DNA of 64,000 nucleotides from positions 7,733,822 through 7,797,821 of the forward strand of contig NC_135570.1 in the NCBI RefSeq assembly GCF_964340395.1, written 5' to 3'. Below, in pieces: positions 25,037 to 36,470 of this stretch. Below the pieces are notes generated by a model. It was not told the DNA's origin. It saw nothing but the letters and a program-made list of their open reading frames with translations, and searched no databases. The translations under genes and the position numbers were made by a program. The stretch's first letter is position 1. The number at the start of each line of letters is the position of its first letter. The DNA is from Glandiceps talaboti. Lineage: Eukaryota > Hemichordata > Enteropneusta > Spengelidae.

Positions 25037-28000
25037 GTAGGTATAGAATACACAATGAACAATATTCCTTTTGGACTGACTTCTGCAAGTCTACCAAATA
25101 TACTTAATATTTATACAATCATTTATCATTTTCTACCAATTATTATGATATTATATTTAACATGTTTAATTATCATTATTCTATGGGTAATTGCACACAT
25201 GGAGGCTCTGTGCAGACCTCCAAACCCAAAGAGTTGTTATACCAAATTTTGCAGAAAAAAATAGACCTTTTCTCATATCAAAGCCGAATGCAGTGGCTGG
25301 TACACTCACAAAGGCTCAGACTTAATTAGCCTGTACTCTTGTGTTATGTCTGTACCTGTTGTCATACCGCCTAGCCCTTGAAACCAACTAGCTTGTGTTG
25401 AGAACATGAACATGTTGATATTTACAATTCAAAAATATGTACCCAATAACCAGATTACAACCATGATTACTTATTCAAATGAAGTCATTATGTAAATATA
25501 CACGCACAGCAGCGATGAACACAGGAGTAAACACGTGAAGCACCATGTATGACGACAGCTACTGATGTAACATAACATTGCAGTAAACAGGCTAAGACTT
25601 TACTTTAATATCAAAAAGCAAACAAAAATTTATCAACATTGAGAAGTAATAGTAACATTTCTTTGCAATGAATATTACAATACATTTTCACTGGTTGAGA
25701 AGACAATCAATTTTTGCTGTCAAACACTGAAATCAGTTTTTGAAAAAGGAGGTACTAAGTACTCAACTATCATGTGCTCACTGATGGTCAAAAGGCTTTA
25801 TTCTGAACAGCACTCCTAGTGGCCAAAACTATACAATCTTTTGTCTTTCTAATTACTGCTATAAAGGTGTACTGCATTAAATAGCACTCCCAGTGGCCAA
25901 ACCTATACAATCTTTTGTCTTTCTAATTACTGCTATAAAGGTGTACTGCATTAAATAGCACTCCCAGTGGCCAAACCTATACAATCTTTTGTCTTTCTAA
26001 TTACTGCTATAAAGGTGTACTGCCTTAAATAGCACTCCCAGTGGCCAAAACTATACAATCTTTTGTCTTTCTAATTACTGCTATAAAGGTGTACTGCATT
26101 AAATAGCACTCCTAGTGGTCAAACCTATACAATCTTTTGTCTTTCTAATTACTGCTATAAAGGTGTACTGCATTAAATAGCACTCCCAGTGGCCAAACCT
26201 ATACAATCTTTTGTCTTTCTAATTACTGCTATAAAGGTGTACTGCATTAAATAGCACTCCCAGTGGCCAAAACTATACAATCTTTTGTCTTTCTAATTAC
26301 TGCTATAAAGGTGTACTGCATTAAATAGCACTCCTAGTGGCCAAAACTATACAATCTTTTGTCTTTCTAATTACTGCTATAAGGTGTACTGCCTTAAATA
26401 GCACTCCTAGTGGTCAAACCTATACAATCTTTTGTCTTTGTGACTACTGCTATAAGGTGTCCTGCCTTTAATAGCACTCCTAGTGGCCAAAACTATACAA
26501 TCTTTTGTCTTTCTAATTACTGCTATAAGGTGTCCTGCCTTAAATAGCACTCCAAGTGGCCAAAACTATACAATCTTTTGTCTTTGTGACTATGCATACT
26601 TCATTCTTGTCAGGTCTGGTTATCATTCAGTCCAGCTGCCAGTGTGCTTGCTGAGTATTACAATGTCTCCACCAATTCTATTAATCTGGTCAGCTTGCTA
26701 CATATTTTCATACCAGTTCCAACAACTTTTATAGCAACATGGCTTTTAGATACATATGGTTTGAGACCATCAGTAAGTAGAATATTTTTCTTTTTCACGA
26801 TTCTTTAGATCAAATTACTGATAAAATGTGGTGATTGATTGCTCAATTGTTTGCCATGGTGATATAGGTCTGAAAATGGATGTATGCCATATGAAATTGA
26901 TAAAGAAATGTATTTCATGTCTTTAGTGTAAGTAAGACGATATCCCAATTATTTGTATGTGTTGAACTCAATTCTCTACAGACAAGGGAATTCATAATGT
27001 ATTATACGGTACACATTTCAAGCAGAATCCTCTTTCTCCCAACTTGTACTTAGTTGTGTACAAATAAATACCCCCTAGGGAGAAAAAGGAGTTTACACTT
27101 ATTCAATAAAAGGGCCTGCAGTGTTCTTCCATGCATCACTCATACCATTGAAAATTTTCTGTTTGTATTTCTGTATTTTACCCTGCTCATCATCTCTCTT
27201 GCAGTTATTAATTGGTTCTTTGTTCATGGCCATTGGAAGCATTATTCAACTTATTAGCACTTTGCATATCATTCCGTCGTCATGGCAGTTTGCTGTAGCT
27301 GCCATTGGACAAGTCTTCGCAGCAACCGTTAGTCCTATCTTTAATATTAGTCCAACAAAGATATCTGAGAAATGGTTTGGTGAGAGGGAACGATCTCTAG
27401 CCACTATGATTAACACTGCATCATATGGATTAGTATTAGGAAATCTTCTTACACCAATACTGGTCAAATATAAAGGTGTACAGTTTATGGTAAGTGCTGG
27501 CAGCTGGCAACTATCCAAAGGGATTTGTAGATGTGTGGTGGGTGGGGGGGGGGAGGGGAGGTGTAGATGGGTGGTTATACTCCCAAGATTCCAGCTGGAG
27601 ATGTATTCCCCAGATTCAAAATCACTGACCTATTTCTTGGGACTTTATTGCTCTACTGTTTATATAGATCCATGTTTAGGGATTTTCCAGCCTTTTAGCC
27701 AAAATTTAGATCACAAGATTCATCGTTATTTGTTTTTCTATAACTCACTGAATTAGTCTGTAAGGTATGCTGTGATGGGGCGCCCTCACACATCAGTCAA
27801 CCTTGGCCATAGCAAGTGTAGCTAGTGAAACAGTGCAGCGGAAACACTACAAACACGAGTGCAAATACCCCTGAGTAGCCACACTGGCACTCACATAGCA
27901 TGGGGTTCTGTTCTCATTACATATGCTTAACCAAAAACAGCAAATTTTTGCAAAGATCATCCTCTGCGATCATGTGCTTTCGTGTAAGAGAACAATTGTG

Positions 28001-31000
28001 CCCTCATTTACATTTACATTGTCGTGCAAATACCACAAAGTATGCATGTACACTGGTGCATGTAATCACAGGTACATATGTATCATTCACTCTCAAGCTG
28101 TGCTATTTTTATACACATTACATTGAACCAGAGAAACGAAGAACATTTTGAAATACACCAAATCTGTACTTTCTATCAAACTATGTGACATGCATTCATT
28201 TCTATTACAGTTCATAATGTATAGTCTGCCCCCAGTCCTTGGACTATTTCTGACTATATTTGGTTTAACCAGTAGTGCACCACCAACGCCACCATCACCA
28301 AGTGCTGCAGTAAAACTACAGCCATACTGGACTGGTCTCAAACAGGTATTAGTAGACACTGCTGTTGCCAGTTCCAAGATGCATTGCGTGTCTCTCCATA
28401 CAATGCCATGTATTCTGTATGCACTGAGGGGTTTGCACACGCTACTCAGGGGGATGGTTGTCACCTGACCATACCATGGCTTTACCAGTAAAATCCCTCT
28501 ATGTCATTGATGGTGTTTAGTCTTTGTTCTATAAAATCACTCAAAATCAAAGAGGTCAACATATCTTTCCATCATTTCCTGATGAAAATGTTATTTCAAA
28601 CATAATAAAGACAAAACAAGACTAAATGTAACAACTTACGCAATGTCTTCTCATGCAATGCATCTTGGAACTGGAAAATCATCTAGTTGTTGCATCCTAG
28701 CTGACAGATTTGTTGTCATGGGTACTCCTTATCTCTCATTTGATTTTCAACTAAGTACTGAAGTACAACTGCAGACATACTCAGACAGTTCTCAAACAGT
28801 TATGTGTTGCAGACTGACAGATTCAGCACTTATTTGAACAGGCAAGTGAATATTGAAGAGCGCCCTCAACGACAAGTCATGTTTGGTGATAAAGAGCGCC
28901 CCCAATGGCAAATCTTTCAATCTAGTACTGTGCCAGACTTAGTGATGACTTGTGAGTTCTGAACCTTGGATGACCTTGATCACTGGAATATTCTACCATA
29001 AATTGATTGCTAAGATAGTTGGCAAGGGGATTATACACTACATTTATTGATAAATTCATTTAAGAGTATGTAGAAAATGATAATTTGGAAAATGTAAATT
29101 GATGGAAAAAAAGTTCCTGTTACAGATAGTGCAGGGTTTAAACTCCATCTCCGACAACTGAGAGTCAAGTGTAATATGCCATTTGAAGTGAGTTTACCAA
29201 TATTTCTTAAATATAACACTACACAGATTTTATTGACATTTCTTTTTGTTCTAGATGCTAAAAAATAAGCAATTTTTAATTTTGATGGTTTTACTGGGTC
29301 TTGAAAGTGGACTGTTTGATACATTGACTATTGTTGGAGAAGAAATGCTGTGTACGCATGGATATACTCCTGTGAGTATGAAACACTTGTGTGTGTGTTT
29401 TTCAAATTGAAGAATTTTTCCTGAAATCTTGGTAGAATAGACAGTTGCTGAGGTGGAGAGTCCCAACCTGGTTAGAGGTGCTGAGATGTAATATTGGAAT
29501 TAATGTTACTGTACGTGCCTCAGCAAATATGCAAAATGTAACATCAAACAAAGTTAGCAGCATCACATCTCTTTAACACTAACCCAAACAATGTCAAAGC
29601 AATTGTTTCGAAAGATATGAAGCTCATAAGTTTGTGTTTTTTCCCAGAATGCCCCACACCAGCATACACCAGGCCTCTTCTATGTCGGAGTTACCCATTT
29701 TTATAACCCTGTTTTGGAGAAGTCAAGCGATGTAGAGTCGTTGAAAATGTCATTTCTCGGAGCGTCCCACATAATGCATATTGAAAGGAAGCTAGGATAA
29801 AATGACCCTCACCTTTGTTGCCCTTCAATGTGATGACAATAAAGTGATTTACAGAGGCATAAATCTCTTCCTAATTTCGTGATCTGATTATCTCATTCGA
29901 TTTTGTATTTTTCTTGATGATAGACCTTTTCAGGAATCGTGATGGGGGTACAGTCAGGTGTTGGTTTTTTTGGTGCACTTGTTGCATCTCTGTACGTGGA
30001 CAGAACTAAGTTATTTGAAGAGACAACCAAGGTTATGTATGCTTTGAGTGCTATATCCACAGCTCTAATGATGACAGTGAGTTACTTTCATTTATAATTA
30101 TTTAGTTCAATTTGCAGTCTGTTTAGTTCAGTTCCATGTGTTACTTTCATTTACTGCAGTTACTTTTGCACAGTATATCAGTTCCTTTCACTTACTGCAT
30201 AATTTCTTCTTCAGTATTTCAGTATTCATCACAAACATAATGAGTGTAAATGTGATGTCATAACCAGAACTATTCCCACAATCCCTTGCAGGCAATCTCC
30301 AAAATAACTGAATACATGACAAGTGCAATAGAGCTTCTTTGCTAGATTTCAAGTGTATGTACAATACAAGTGTACTAGGCAGTAATAAGGCTGACTGGAC
30401 TGTTCCTTAATGAAGTGGGTGTTTGGTATTGCTATGTGGAGTTTTGATGACTGAATGGTTACAGTGGTCGGCTTGGAATCTGCAGGTTGCGAGTTCAAGC
30501 CCCGTCGCTGCCATTTGTTTCTGAGTAGCTAAAGTCCTTGGGCAAGATTTGAACCAGGGTTGTGCCCCAGTCAACCCAGCTGTATAATTAGGGATCTGGT
30601 AGGATAGAGGTTGCAATATGAAAGTTTTAGTATTAAGTGCTTATAAAGGCTGCAATGGATTGTATGCTCCTCAGGGAGTTTCAGGAAGTATAAGTTGTGC
30701 TGCTATAGGTCCATGCCAGAGGAAACAATTGTCAGTACTTGGAGCTGTCTGGCTAAATTATGAACCAACATTACCTTGAGGGCGTGTGACTCACATAAAT
30801 GATGTGTTTTCTCAAGTTAAAAAATATGTGTTCATGTTTCATTTTAGGTTTCCGCTATGCCTCACATGGAAGTTTTGATAATAATCACCAATATAATGTA
30901 TGGGGTGTTCTCTAGCGCTGCTTATCCAGTTAGTATGGAGTTAGCTGTAGAAACCACATACCCTGGTGCTGAAGCTACATCATTTGGTCTCATTTCTATG

Positions 31001-31898
31001 GCAACGTAAGTTATGACAATTATGTGTTTGTGAATGCCATTGCAGGGGAAGGATTATACCTCATGAAAATTCACTCTGTTTGATAGAAAATTGGATACTA
31101 AATAAAATCAAATGTGTTTTCATTCTCTTTCACTCATCAATACAGAGTTGACATCGATCCAAATTTAGGTCAAAGTGATGTATGAAAGTTGCTAGGCAAC
31201 TTCCGTTAAACCTACCATAATATGTTTATTTGAAGTTGCCTAGCAAATCTCATACATCACTTCTGCTTAAGCTTGGATCAATATCAGCTCCATGCTGATA
31301 AGTGAAAGCGATTGGAAGAAAACATATTTTCTCTTATTTAATATCTATGGTTTTATTTCATATAGAATCCATAAGGTATCCTTCCTGTGAAAGTTTATAC
31401 CATGGTGTTCAACAGAATACTTCAACATTTATGAATTTACTTTAAGATTAACGTTAAAACTAATTGTTGTGAGATTGGTGTTTTATCTTAATTTGACAGA
31501 CTTGTAGCCTGGCAAGTAGAGTTGTAGCACTGAGAGAATATTTTCTGTTGATTCATAGATGATATATTCCTTCAGTCCCTCTAACAACATTTTCATAGCT
31601 TTGACTGGGGAGATTTCCCATCATAGACAACATTTGTGTGCTTCTCCTTCTGCCTGTTGAGGGCGTCCTTCCAGTTGGCTTGTTTCAGGATCCGTATAAT
31701 TAGAATGAAAACAGCAGAGCTAAGAATGTGGTACAAACTGGTTGAAACATTAGATTTAGAGTAAACTCCAAAAAATGATGGGAAAGATACATAAATGTAC
31801 AGAAATAACAGTTGGAATATTAGGGATTCAAAACAGCTGTCTGTACAAGAATGAATATTCATGGACTCTGAGTTTATATTTAGTAATGAAAATTTATC

Positions 31899-31929
<31 letters not shown>

Positions 31930-33305
31930 GCTATTGTCATAACTTACACCAGTATCAATAATATATATTGGGTCTATTTGTGTCTACTACCAGAGTGAAA
32001 ACATTTCTTGGCAGCAAATTCCAAATTTTTCTGACATCTCATCAGCACTGTCGGGTGACTACAATGGGCTAGTGTCATGTGTCACTTCTAAGAAATTTTT
32101 TGAGACATTTTTTTGATTCTGTGAGTAGAAATTTTCATTACTAAGCTGATTTACAGTCTTACTGGTTTGCCTTAGGTAAAGTATTTATTTCTACGGGATT
32201 TATCTTTGTTTTCATTTCAGAAAAATTGAGGGCATTATATTTACATTTGTAATGGAGGCATTAAGCCGGCCAATGACAAACTATGAAAAAATCCATCAAA
32301 AGTGTGTTTCTATACCAACTCATGGTAATAATCAACTTATTAGTCAAGGCAGTACAAAGGCTACAGCACCCAAAGATATGACAGGTAAGTATACTTGCAT
32401 TATGAACATACTGGAGACATGACAAACTTATATCATTAATTATGCAAATTACTCATTAAAATTAAAAGCTGTGGCAATAAACTTTATAGGATATGTGTGC
32501 ATTGTTATGATTGATATATGTACCAAATTATATGAAATTTGAAGATTGCATTCTTAAGATATAGACTAATTATATATTAAATATTTTATTTCAAAAAGTT
32601 ACAAACATGAAATATTTTATTTTTAAAAAAGTTACAGATATGAAATATTTGATTACACAAAATTATAAATAAGTAACATTCACCGTAGAGGCGGTGATCA
32701 GAACGAAAACGTAAACATTTATCACAAAGGTCAAGTCAAGCAAAAATACCGAGGTAAAATAACAATGAACGATTATCCGACATCTACATTGGATTTTAAT
32801 CAGATTGATTTTTTTGTTTCTTATTCTGTTTTCAAGTAGGAAAAAATTATGTAGTAGAGCTGTTTTATGAATAAAAAATCCAAAATAAATATCCAATCCT
32901 CATCCATATGGCCATTTTAAACTCTAAACTTCAAACATGTCAGTTCTACTTGTAAACAGACTACAAACATGACAACTTTGATGGCAATAAACTGCAAAGT
33001 GACAACTTCAGTTGCTACAAGCTATTAACAAACTTGACAACTTTGATTGCAAAATAAATACATTTATAGAGTCTCTACATGAGATAGAAACTACCTGTCA
33101 CCATGTTGATTTGTTTGTTTGTTTGTTGTTGTTTTTTTCAGTGGCAATGATGGTGTATTCCAGTCTCTACTGTTTTCAAGCTATCGCTTTGATTGTGTTT
33201 TTTAAAACGGATTATAAACGACTGAATGCAGAGAAAGCTCAGCATGCAAAGGATGAAGCATCCGTAAACGTGGACAGCATTCAAGATAATGTGGCAAATA
33301 CCTGA
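24842..33305 (+). CDS. SLC49A3: SLC49A3 (MFSD7)-like major facilitator superfamily transporter, complete, 9 exons
   Basis: Exons: 24842-25036, 26614-26772, 27205-27489, 28211-28345, 29255-29371, 29924-30076, 30848-31005, 32221-32384, 33142-33305. They join in frame to 509 aa. The acidic Ser-rich N-tail (residues 1-45) is cytosolic. The rest has the hydrophobic periodicity of a 12-helix MFS protein. Family markers are VWLSFSPAASVLAEYY (helix 1-2), SPTKISEKWFGERER (loop 2-3/4), SSAPPTPPSPS (central loop, about 235-244), YVDRTKLFEETTK (321 on) and SMELAVETTYPGAEATSFG (377 on), each matching human SLC49A3 positions. SLC49 relatives include FLVCR1/2 and DIRC2; the substrate of A3 is not settled. 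The C-tail after KTDYKRLNAEKA is hydrophilic. Similarity to FLVCR is weaker at the PPTPPS and DRTK blocks, so A3 is preferred. Confidence 0.92.
25801..26590. repeat. 74-bp minisatellite abutting a 3' splice site
   Basis: About 10.7 units of ATAGCACTCCCAGTGGCCAA, ACCTATACAATCTTTTGTCT and TTCTAATTACTGCTATAAAGGTG. The last, partial unit (CAATCTTTTGTCTTTGTGAC) ends about 24 bp before exon 2 of the SLC49A3-like gene, so its pyrimidine-rich segment lies in the branch-point/polypyrimidine zone. Right-hand units differ from left ones (GTGACT, AAGGTGTCC variants), showing directional divergence. Confidence 0.92.
26614..26772 (+). CDS. SLC49A3: SLC49A3-like exon 2
   Basis: Acceptor TTCTTGTCAG, donor TCA|GTAAGT. 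Encodes VWLSFSPAASVLAEYYNVST through WLLDTYGLRPS, matching the human helix 1-2 region (LWLSFAPVADVIAE, WILDSVGLRAA). Confidence 0.93.
27205..27489 (+). CDS. SLC49A3: SLC49A3-like exon 3
   Basis: Acceptor CTCTTGCAG, donor ATG|GTAAGT. Encodes helices 3-5, including IGQVFAATVSPIFNISPTKI and SEKWFGERERSLATMINTAS. Confidence 0.93.
27752..27915. repeat. Dispersed repeat fragment (TCTGTAAGGTATGC family)
   Basis: AGTCTGTAAGGTATGCTGTGATGGGGCGCCCTCACACATC, broken into blocks, is shared with 33729-33800, 4847-4892 and 48545-48675. The adjoining TACCCCTGAGTAGCCACACTGGCACTCACA...GGGGTTCTG block is shared with about 725-770 and 52667-52722. One composite family is likely. Confidence 0.65.
28211..28345 (+). 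CDS. SLC49A3: SLC49A3-like exon 4
   Basis: Acceptor TCTATTACAG, donor CAG|GTATTA (a weak donor). Encodes helix 6 and the central-loop SSAPPTPPSPS. A dispersed repeat begins essentially at the donor. Confidence 0.9.
28346..28480 (-). repeat. Dispersed repeat at the exon 4 donor
   Basis: The reverse complement of the 7860-7992 repeat, starting directly after the exon 4 boundary of the SLC49A3-like gene and running to GGTTGTCACCTGACCATACC. Confidence 0.7.
29255..29371 (+). CDS. SLC49A3: SLC49A3-like exon 5
   Basis: Acceptor TTGTTCTAG, donor CCT|GTGAGT. Encodes MLKNKQFLILMVLLGLESGL and VGEEMLCTHGYTP, helix 7 of the second half. Confidence 0.9.
29924..30076 (+). CDS. SLC49A3: SLC49A3-like exon 6
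   Basis: Acceptor TTGATGATAG keeps the frame (the nearby TTTTCAG would not); donor ACA|GTGAGT. Encodes TFSGIVMGVQSGVGFFGALV and YVDRTKLFEETTKVMYAL. Confidence 0.9.
30436..30752 (+). mobile_element. tRNA-derived SINE
   Basis: The head GTGGAGTTTTGATGACTGAATGGTTACAG, in two blocks, leads to a B-box-like GTTGCGAGTTCAAGCCCCG. A body with CAGTCAACCCAGCTGTATAA, GGATCTGGTAGGATAGAGG and TGCTCCTCAGGGAGT follows. It sits in intron 6 of the SLC49A3-like gene. Copies are at 56000-56330 (minus strand) and, with a multiplied head, at 50930-51535. Confidence 0.82.
30848..31005 (+). CDS. SLC49A3: SLC49A3-like exon 7
   Basis: Acceptor CATTTTAG, donor GCAAC|GTAAGT leaving two bases. Encodes MYGVFSSAAYPVSMELAVET and TYPGAEATSFGLISMA. 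Confidence 0.92.
31128..31315. repeat. Foldback element in SLC49A3-like intron 7
   Basis: AAGTGATGTATGAAAGTTGC plus TAGGCAACTT is inverted as AAGTTGCCTAGCAA plus TCTCATACATCACTT. Outer blocks CATCGATCCAAATTT / AAGCTTGGATCAATATC and TTTCACTCATCA / GATAAGTGAAAG extend the arms. Confidence 0.75.
31899..31930. repeat. (TTG)n microsatellite
   Basis: About ten TTG triplets in SLC49A3-like intron 7. Confidence 0.95.
32221..32384 (+). CDS. SLC49A3: SLC49A3-like exon 8
   Basis: Acceptor TTTCATTTCAG; the first base completes a Thr codon. Encodes KIEGIIFTFVMEALSRPMTN, then a hydrophilic loop to donor ACAG|GTAAGT (phase 1). Confidence 0.9.
32740..32925. repeat. Half copy of the GGCCATATGGATGAG MITE family
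   Basis: Ends AAATATCCAATCCTCATCCATATGGCCATTTTAAA (two adjoining blocks), matching the right arm of the intact copy at 49113-49447, including TTTTCAAGTAGGAA. It lies in SLC49A3-like intron 8. Confidence 0.7.
33142..33305 (+). CDS. SLC49A3: SLC49A3-like exon 9 with stop
   Basis: Acceptor TTTTTTTCAG. Encodes helix 12 (SLYCFQAIALIVFF), KTDYKRLNAEKAQ and a hydrophilic tail ending VANT, then TGA at 33303-33305. Confidence 0.92.
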
Positions 33306-33330
33306 ATTACAATTTAGGAGAAAATCAAAC

Positions 33331-33336
33331 AATAAA
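33331..33336 (+). terminator. SLC49A3: Candidate polyadenylation signal of the SLC49A3-like gene
   Basis: AATAAA 26 bp after the stop codon, upstream of the MITE at 33372. Another AATAAA cluster lies near 34256-34270; its use would place the whole MITE in the 3' UTR. Confidence 0.55.
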
Positions 33337-33371
33337 CTATAGGATCCCATTCTTGCCAGCCAGATAGTACT

Positions 33372-33658
33372 ACAGCGGCAGTTGAGGTTTCGACTTACTA
33401 AGATAGACACAAACTAAAACTATTGTTTTTCAATATGGTACATTACACAAGTGAGTGATAGCAGTGCCTCTATTGTGCAGATATACTCTGTTATCAAGAT
33501 AGTGTGTGTCTATTTGAGAAAACTAGCTATCAGAAATGCCACTCTGCTGAGAGTGTAATTAAACTAACGTCCATTCAGTAGCTTATATCAACATGTCGCA
33601 ACAATAGTTTTAGTTTGTGTCTATCTTTAATAGAAAGCCAAAACCTTGATTGCCGCTA
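33372..33658. repeat. MITE just downstream of the SLC49A3-like stop
   Basis: The left end AGCGGCAGTTGAGGTTTCGA and AAGATAGACACAAACTAAAA is inverted at the right end (TTTTAGTTTGTGTCTATCTT, CCTTGATTGCCGCT). A second copy with longer interior is at 58644-59220 in the cadherin gene. Confidence 0.82.
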
Positions 33659-35379
33659 TCAAATCTTGACTGATTAGATCGACTTTAGAATATATTATAC
33701 ATATCGTATGCCAGGGACAGAATAGTCTGTAAGGTACGCCGTGACGGGGCGCCCTCAAACATCAGGCAACCCCTAACGTGTGAGAGGAGGCCAGTGAGGG
33801 CGAAACGTCACGACATATCTTTCAGTCTAGGGACAGAACAACAAAGATTCCAAATCGAAATATATGCAAAACAAGGTTTTCTGAATCATTTTATCCAATT
33901 TTGCCTTCTATATAAGGGAAAGGTGTCAACATAAAATTACATTGTTCTTTCAACAAGTGACCATAACTATCGACCAAGGAAGTGTATAATCTAAGAACTT
34001 TGCATGCAGGTGATTTAGGTGTACAGATGGACACACAATTTGATTTTGGTAAGTGACTCCTTTTTACTCCCAAGGCTTATTTGTAACCTTATCAAAGATG
34101 AGAATTACAAAAACATATATTTTTAAAAAAAAGAACAAGTTCGTCCAGTTTTGTAGCATCTTTCTTTGTATGTTTTAGGTCTGTTTCAATATGCTTACAA
34201 CACAGTTGTATCATTTTTTTATTTTAGAATTGTACCTCATTGTAATTTTACCATTTTAAATAAAAATAAACTTTTTTATTACTATTTTATGGTTATGAAG
34301 TGTACAGAATGACCTAAATGTGTTTGAAGGCTTTTAGAAGTGTGGAGTGAGGATGGGATACAAATATTTTTTGTCACTGGAAGTCTGGCACTGTTGCCAA
34401 GTGCACGATATGTATGCAGCACGATAGCACTAGATCACTTGAATGGCTCGATCGCCCTCTAGTGGTGAACTTAACAACTGCCAACGAGCTCCAGTGGATG
34501 GGTGGGATGGGCTTTCATGGCATTTTGATAGGCTTGGCTGATGATTTATAAGGACTTGATCATGAAATATTACATGATAATATAAGTATTTGTTTCAATT
34601 ATTTCAATTAAAAGTATAATGGTGTTAACACTGAATTACTGCAGTATAGCTGGAACTGTTGAATGATTCTGGAAGGTTTAGTTTTTATAAGACTCCAGAA
34701 AAAATATTCAATTGCGTGTGATATTCCAAAAAGGCATTTATATAAGTGAGCATATTAGTATAACCTAGTTCATTCACAAAGCTAGGAAGTCGAACAGAAA
34801 ACAGAAATTAGCTAACTTAGCTAAAAATCTAATAAAAAATGAGCAAATTCAGCCAGAAAAGTCAAATTATAATTTGTCGTAAATGTTACGAGATTTAGCC
34901 AAGAAAGGAAATGATAATATAATATAATGCAACTGTTACGTTTATTCAGCCGAAAAGTGAGGTGACAACATCAGTGGATGATGGCATTAACAAATGTTGC
35001 TTTGTTATGACTCGGTCCACTGTCTGAGGTTATGAGTAATCCATCATTGTCAAATTAACCTATCCTTGGTGTATTGTATTTATGTCAAAGAAAAACAGTA
35101 TATTTCAATTTTAATTGATGTCCTAAATTCATTTTTAATGTTATTTACATTGCCATCGTTCAATATTTCTAGTTCTATGTCTCACCTTTTTTTCACCTTG
35201 CACTTGTAGCTAACAAAGACGCAATTTCAATATCTTTTACAAATTTCATGTAAATGGGAATAAGCCCTTATGTCAGTTAAGTTTCATTTGATAATATTAT
35301 TATTCGGAAATTAAAATGTCAAAACAGTCATTAAACGAAACACCAAATTCGTAGACTAAAAAATAACTTCATCGTATTC

Positions 35380-36470
35380 TTAGACTGCGCCCAGTACGGT
35401 TTGTGTTTGGGTGTGTCGGTTTATACGATGACCTTCTTGTACCTATTTCGTCACACCTAACTGCACTCACAGTCAGACCGTTGTTATGCAAATTTTACGC
35501 AACACAGCCTTGGTACATCGAGACACGAAAAGTCAGTCGGTCGGTCGGGTCACTGAAAACGTTGTTTTTATCCGAGCCACCCATTTTTTGGTGACGATTC
35601 TGGATGGAATGCTAGATATTTTTAATGCTTGGAAACAGTGTGTTATCAGATAAGAGTTTCAATGTAAATTGTACCATAAGTTATCGATTTGTGATCAACG
35701 CCGCGCCAGGACATTATCAAACTCCACTTGCTGTAAAAACTGTGTACCGCTGCTAACAGCTGATCGACTCGATTAACTGGTTTTGAATCGTTCTGTTTCC
35801 CATTTTCTGGCTGATGTGAAGAGTTGAAGATAGGAGAGTTGTCGTAAGTGGCTCTACAGGTAAGCAAGGCAGCACTCGAATCAATGTTTATAGCGTCCTG
35901 GGACGTACACGATAGATGGACGTATGTTTCCTGCTAAAATTAGATTAAATATAAAATGGACACATTGTGCTTTGTGGGTCCGGGTGAGTGAGGGCCGAGG
36001 TACGTGAGAAGACACCTTTATCATTCATTGTTCAGGGATAAGTGTTAAATAAAAAGGTGTCATACATTGTATTTTTAGTTGGTGTGAGTCGTGTTAATTA
36101 CGAAAAGACGAGAGTTCAGTAAAATAATTGTATACCCACATATTAGTAAACCGCGTATTCATAGAATTCCACGATGCATGAACAAATAACATCACAAACA
36201 TGTACACCGTTGCATACCACATGAGTGAACCGTCACCGGTGACTTGGAATGTAATGTCATTGTCAGTCGTGATTTTCTATCTGTTTGACTGTCGACACAT
36301 GAACGAAGTTTTTGACGGCGTGTCCTCAGTTTATGTTCATGTGTTGACGGGTATGGTATCTGGTCAGTATCACCGCAAACGTAATCGTGTACATTGTACA
36401 TGTAACATTATCATGACTTTATGTATTGCGGTGATGGCCCGACCTGACACTATGGGATATAGATAATAAC
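35380..36470 (+). promoter_or_regulatory. CpG-richer patch, possible distal promoter / 5' UTR exon of the cadherin gene
   Basis: This stretch has clearly more CG dinucleotides than its surroundings (for example GTCGGTCGGTCGGGTCACTG, ACGCCGCGCCAGGAC). It also has a good splice donor, GCTCTACAG|GTAAGC, at about 35861. The first recognised cadherin exon begins with a 3' splice site and 5' UTR, so an upstream non-coding exon must exist. This patch is a candidate only. Confidence 0.25.

Noticed and set aside
27490-27756. Extension of SLC49A3-like exon 3 past 27489
   Set aside because: The frame stays open to 27756 but runs through a G-rich tract after a perfect ATG|GTAAGT donor, and the sequence loses all family similarity.
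30470-30520. tRNA gene
   Set aside because: A B-box-like sequence is present, but no acceptor stem or anticodon arm can be folded, and the same sequence recurs with a SINE body; it is a SINE head.
36200-36466. 88-codon plus-strand frame
   Set aside because: No domain, no homology that I recognise and no splice partners. It lies in the CpG-richer patch, where longer chance frames are expected.
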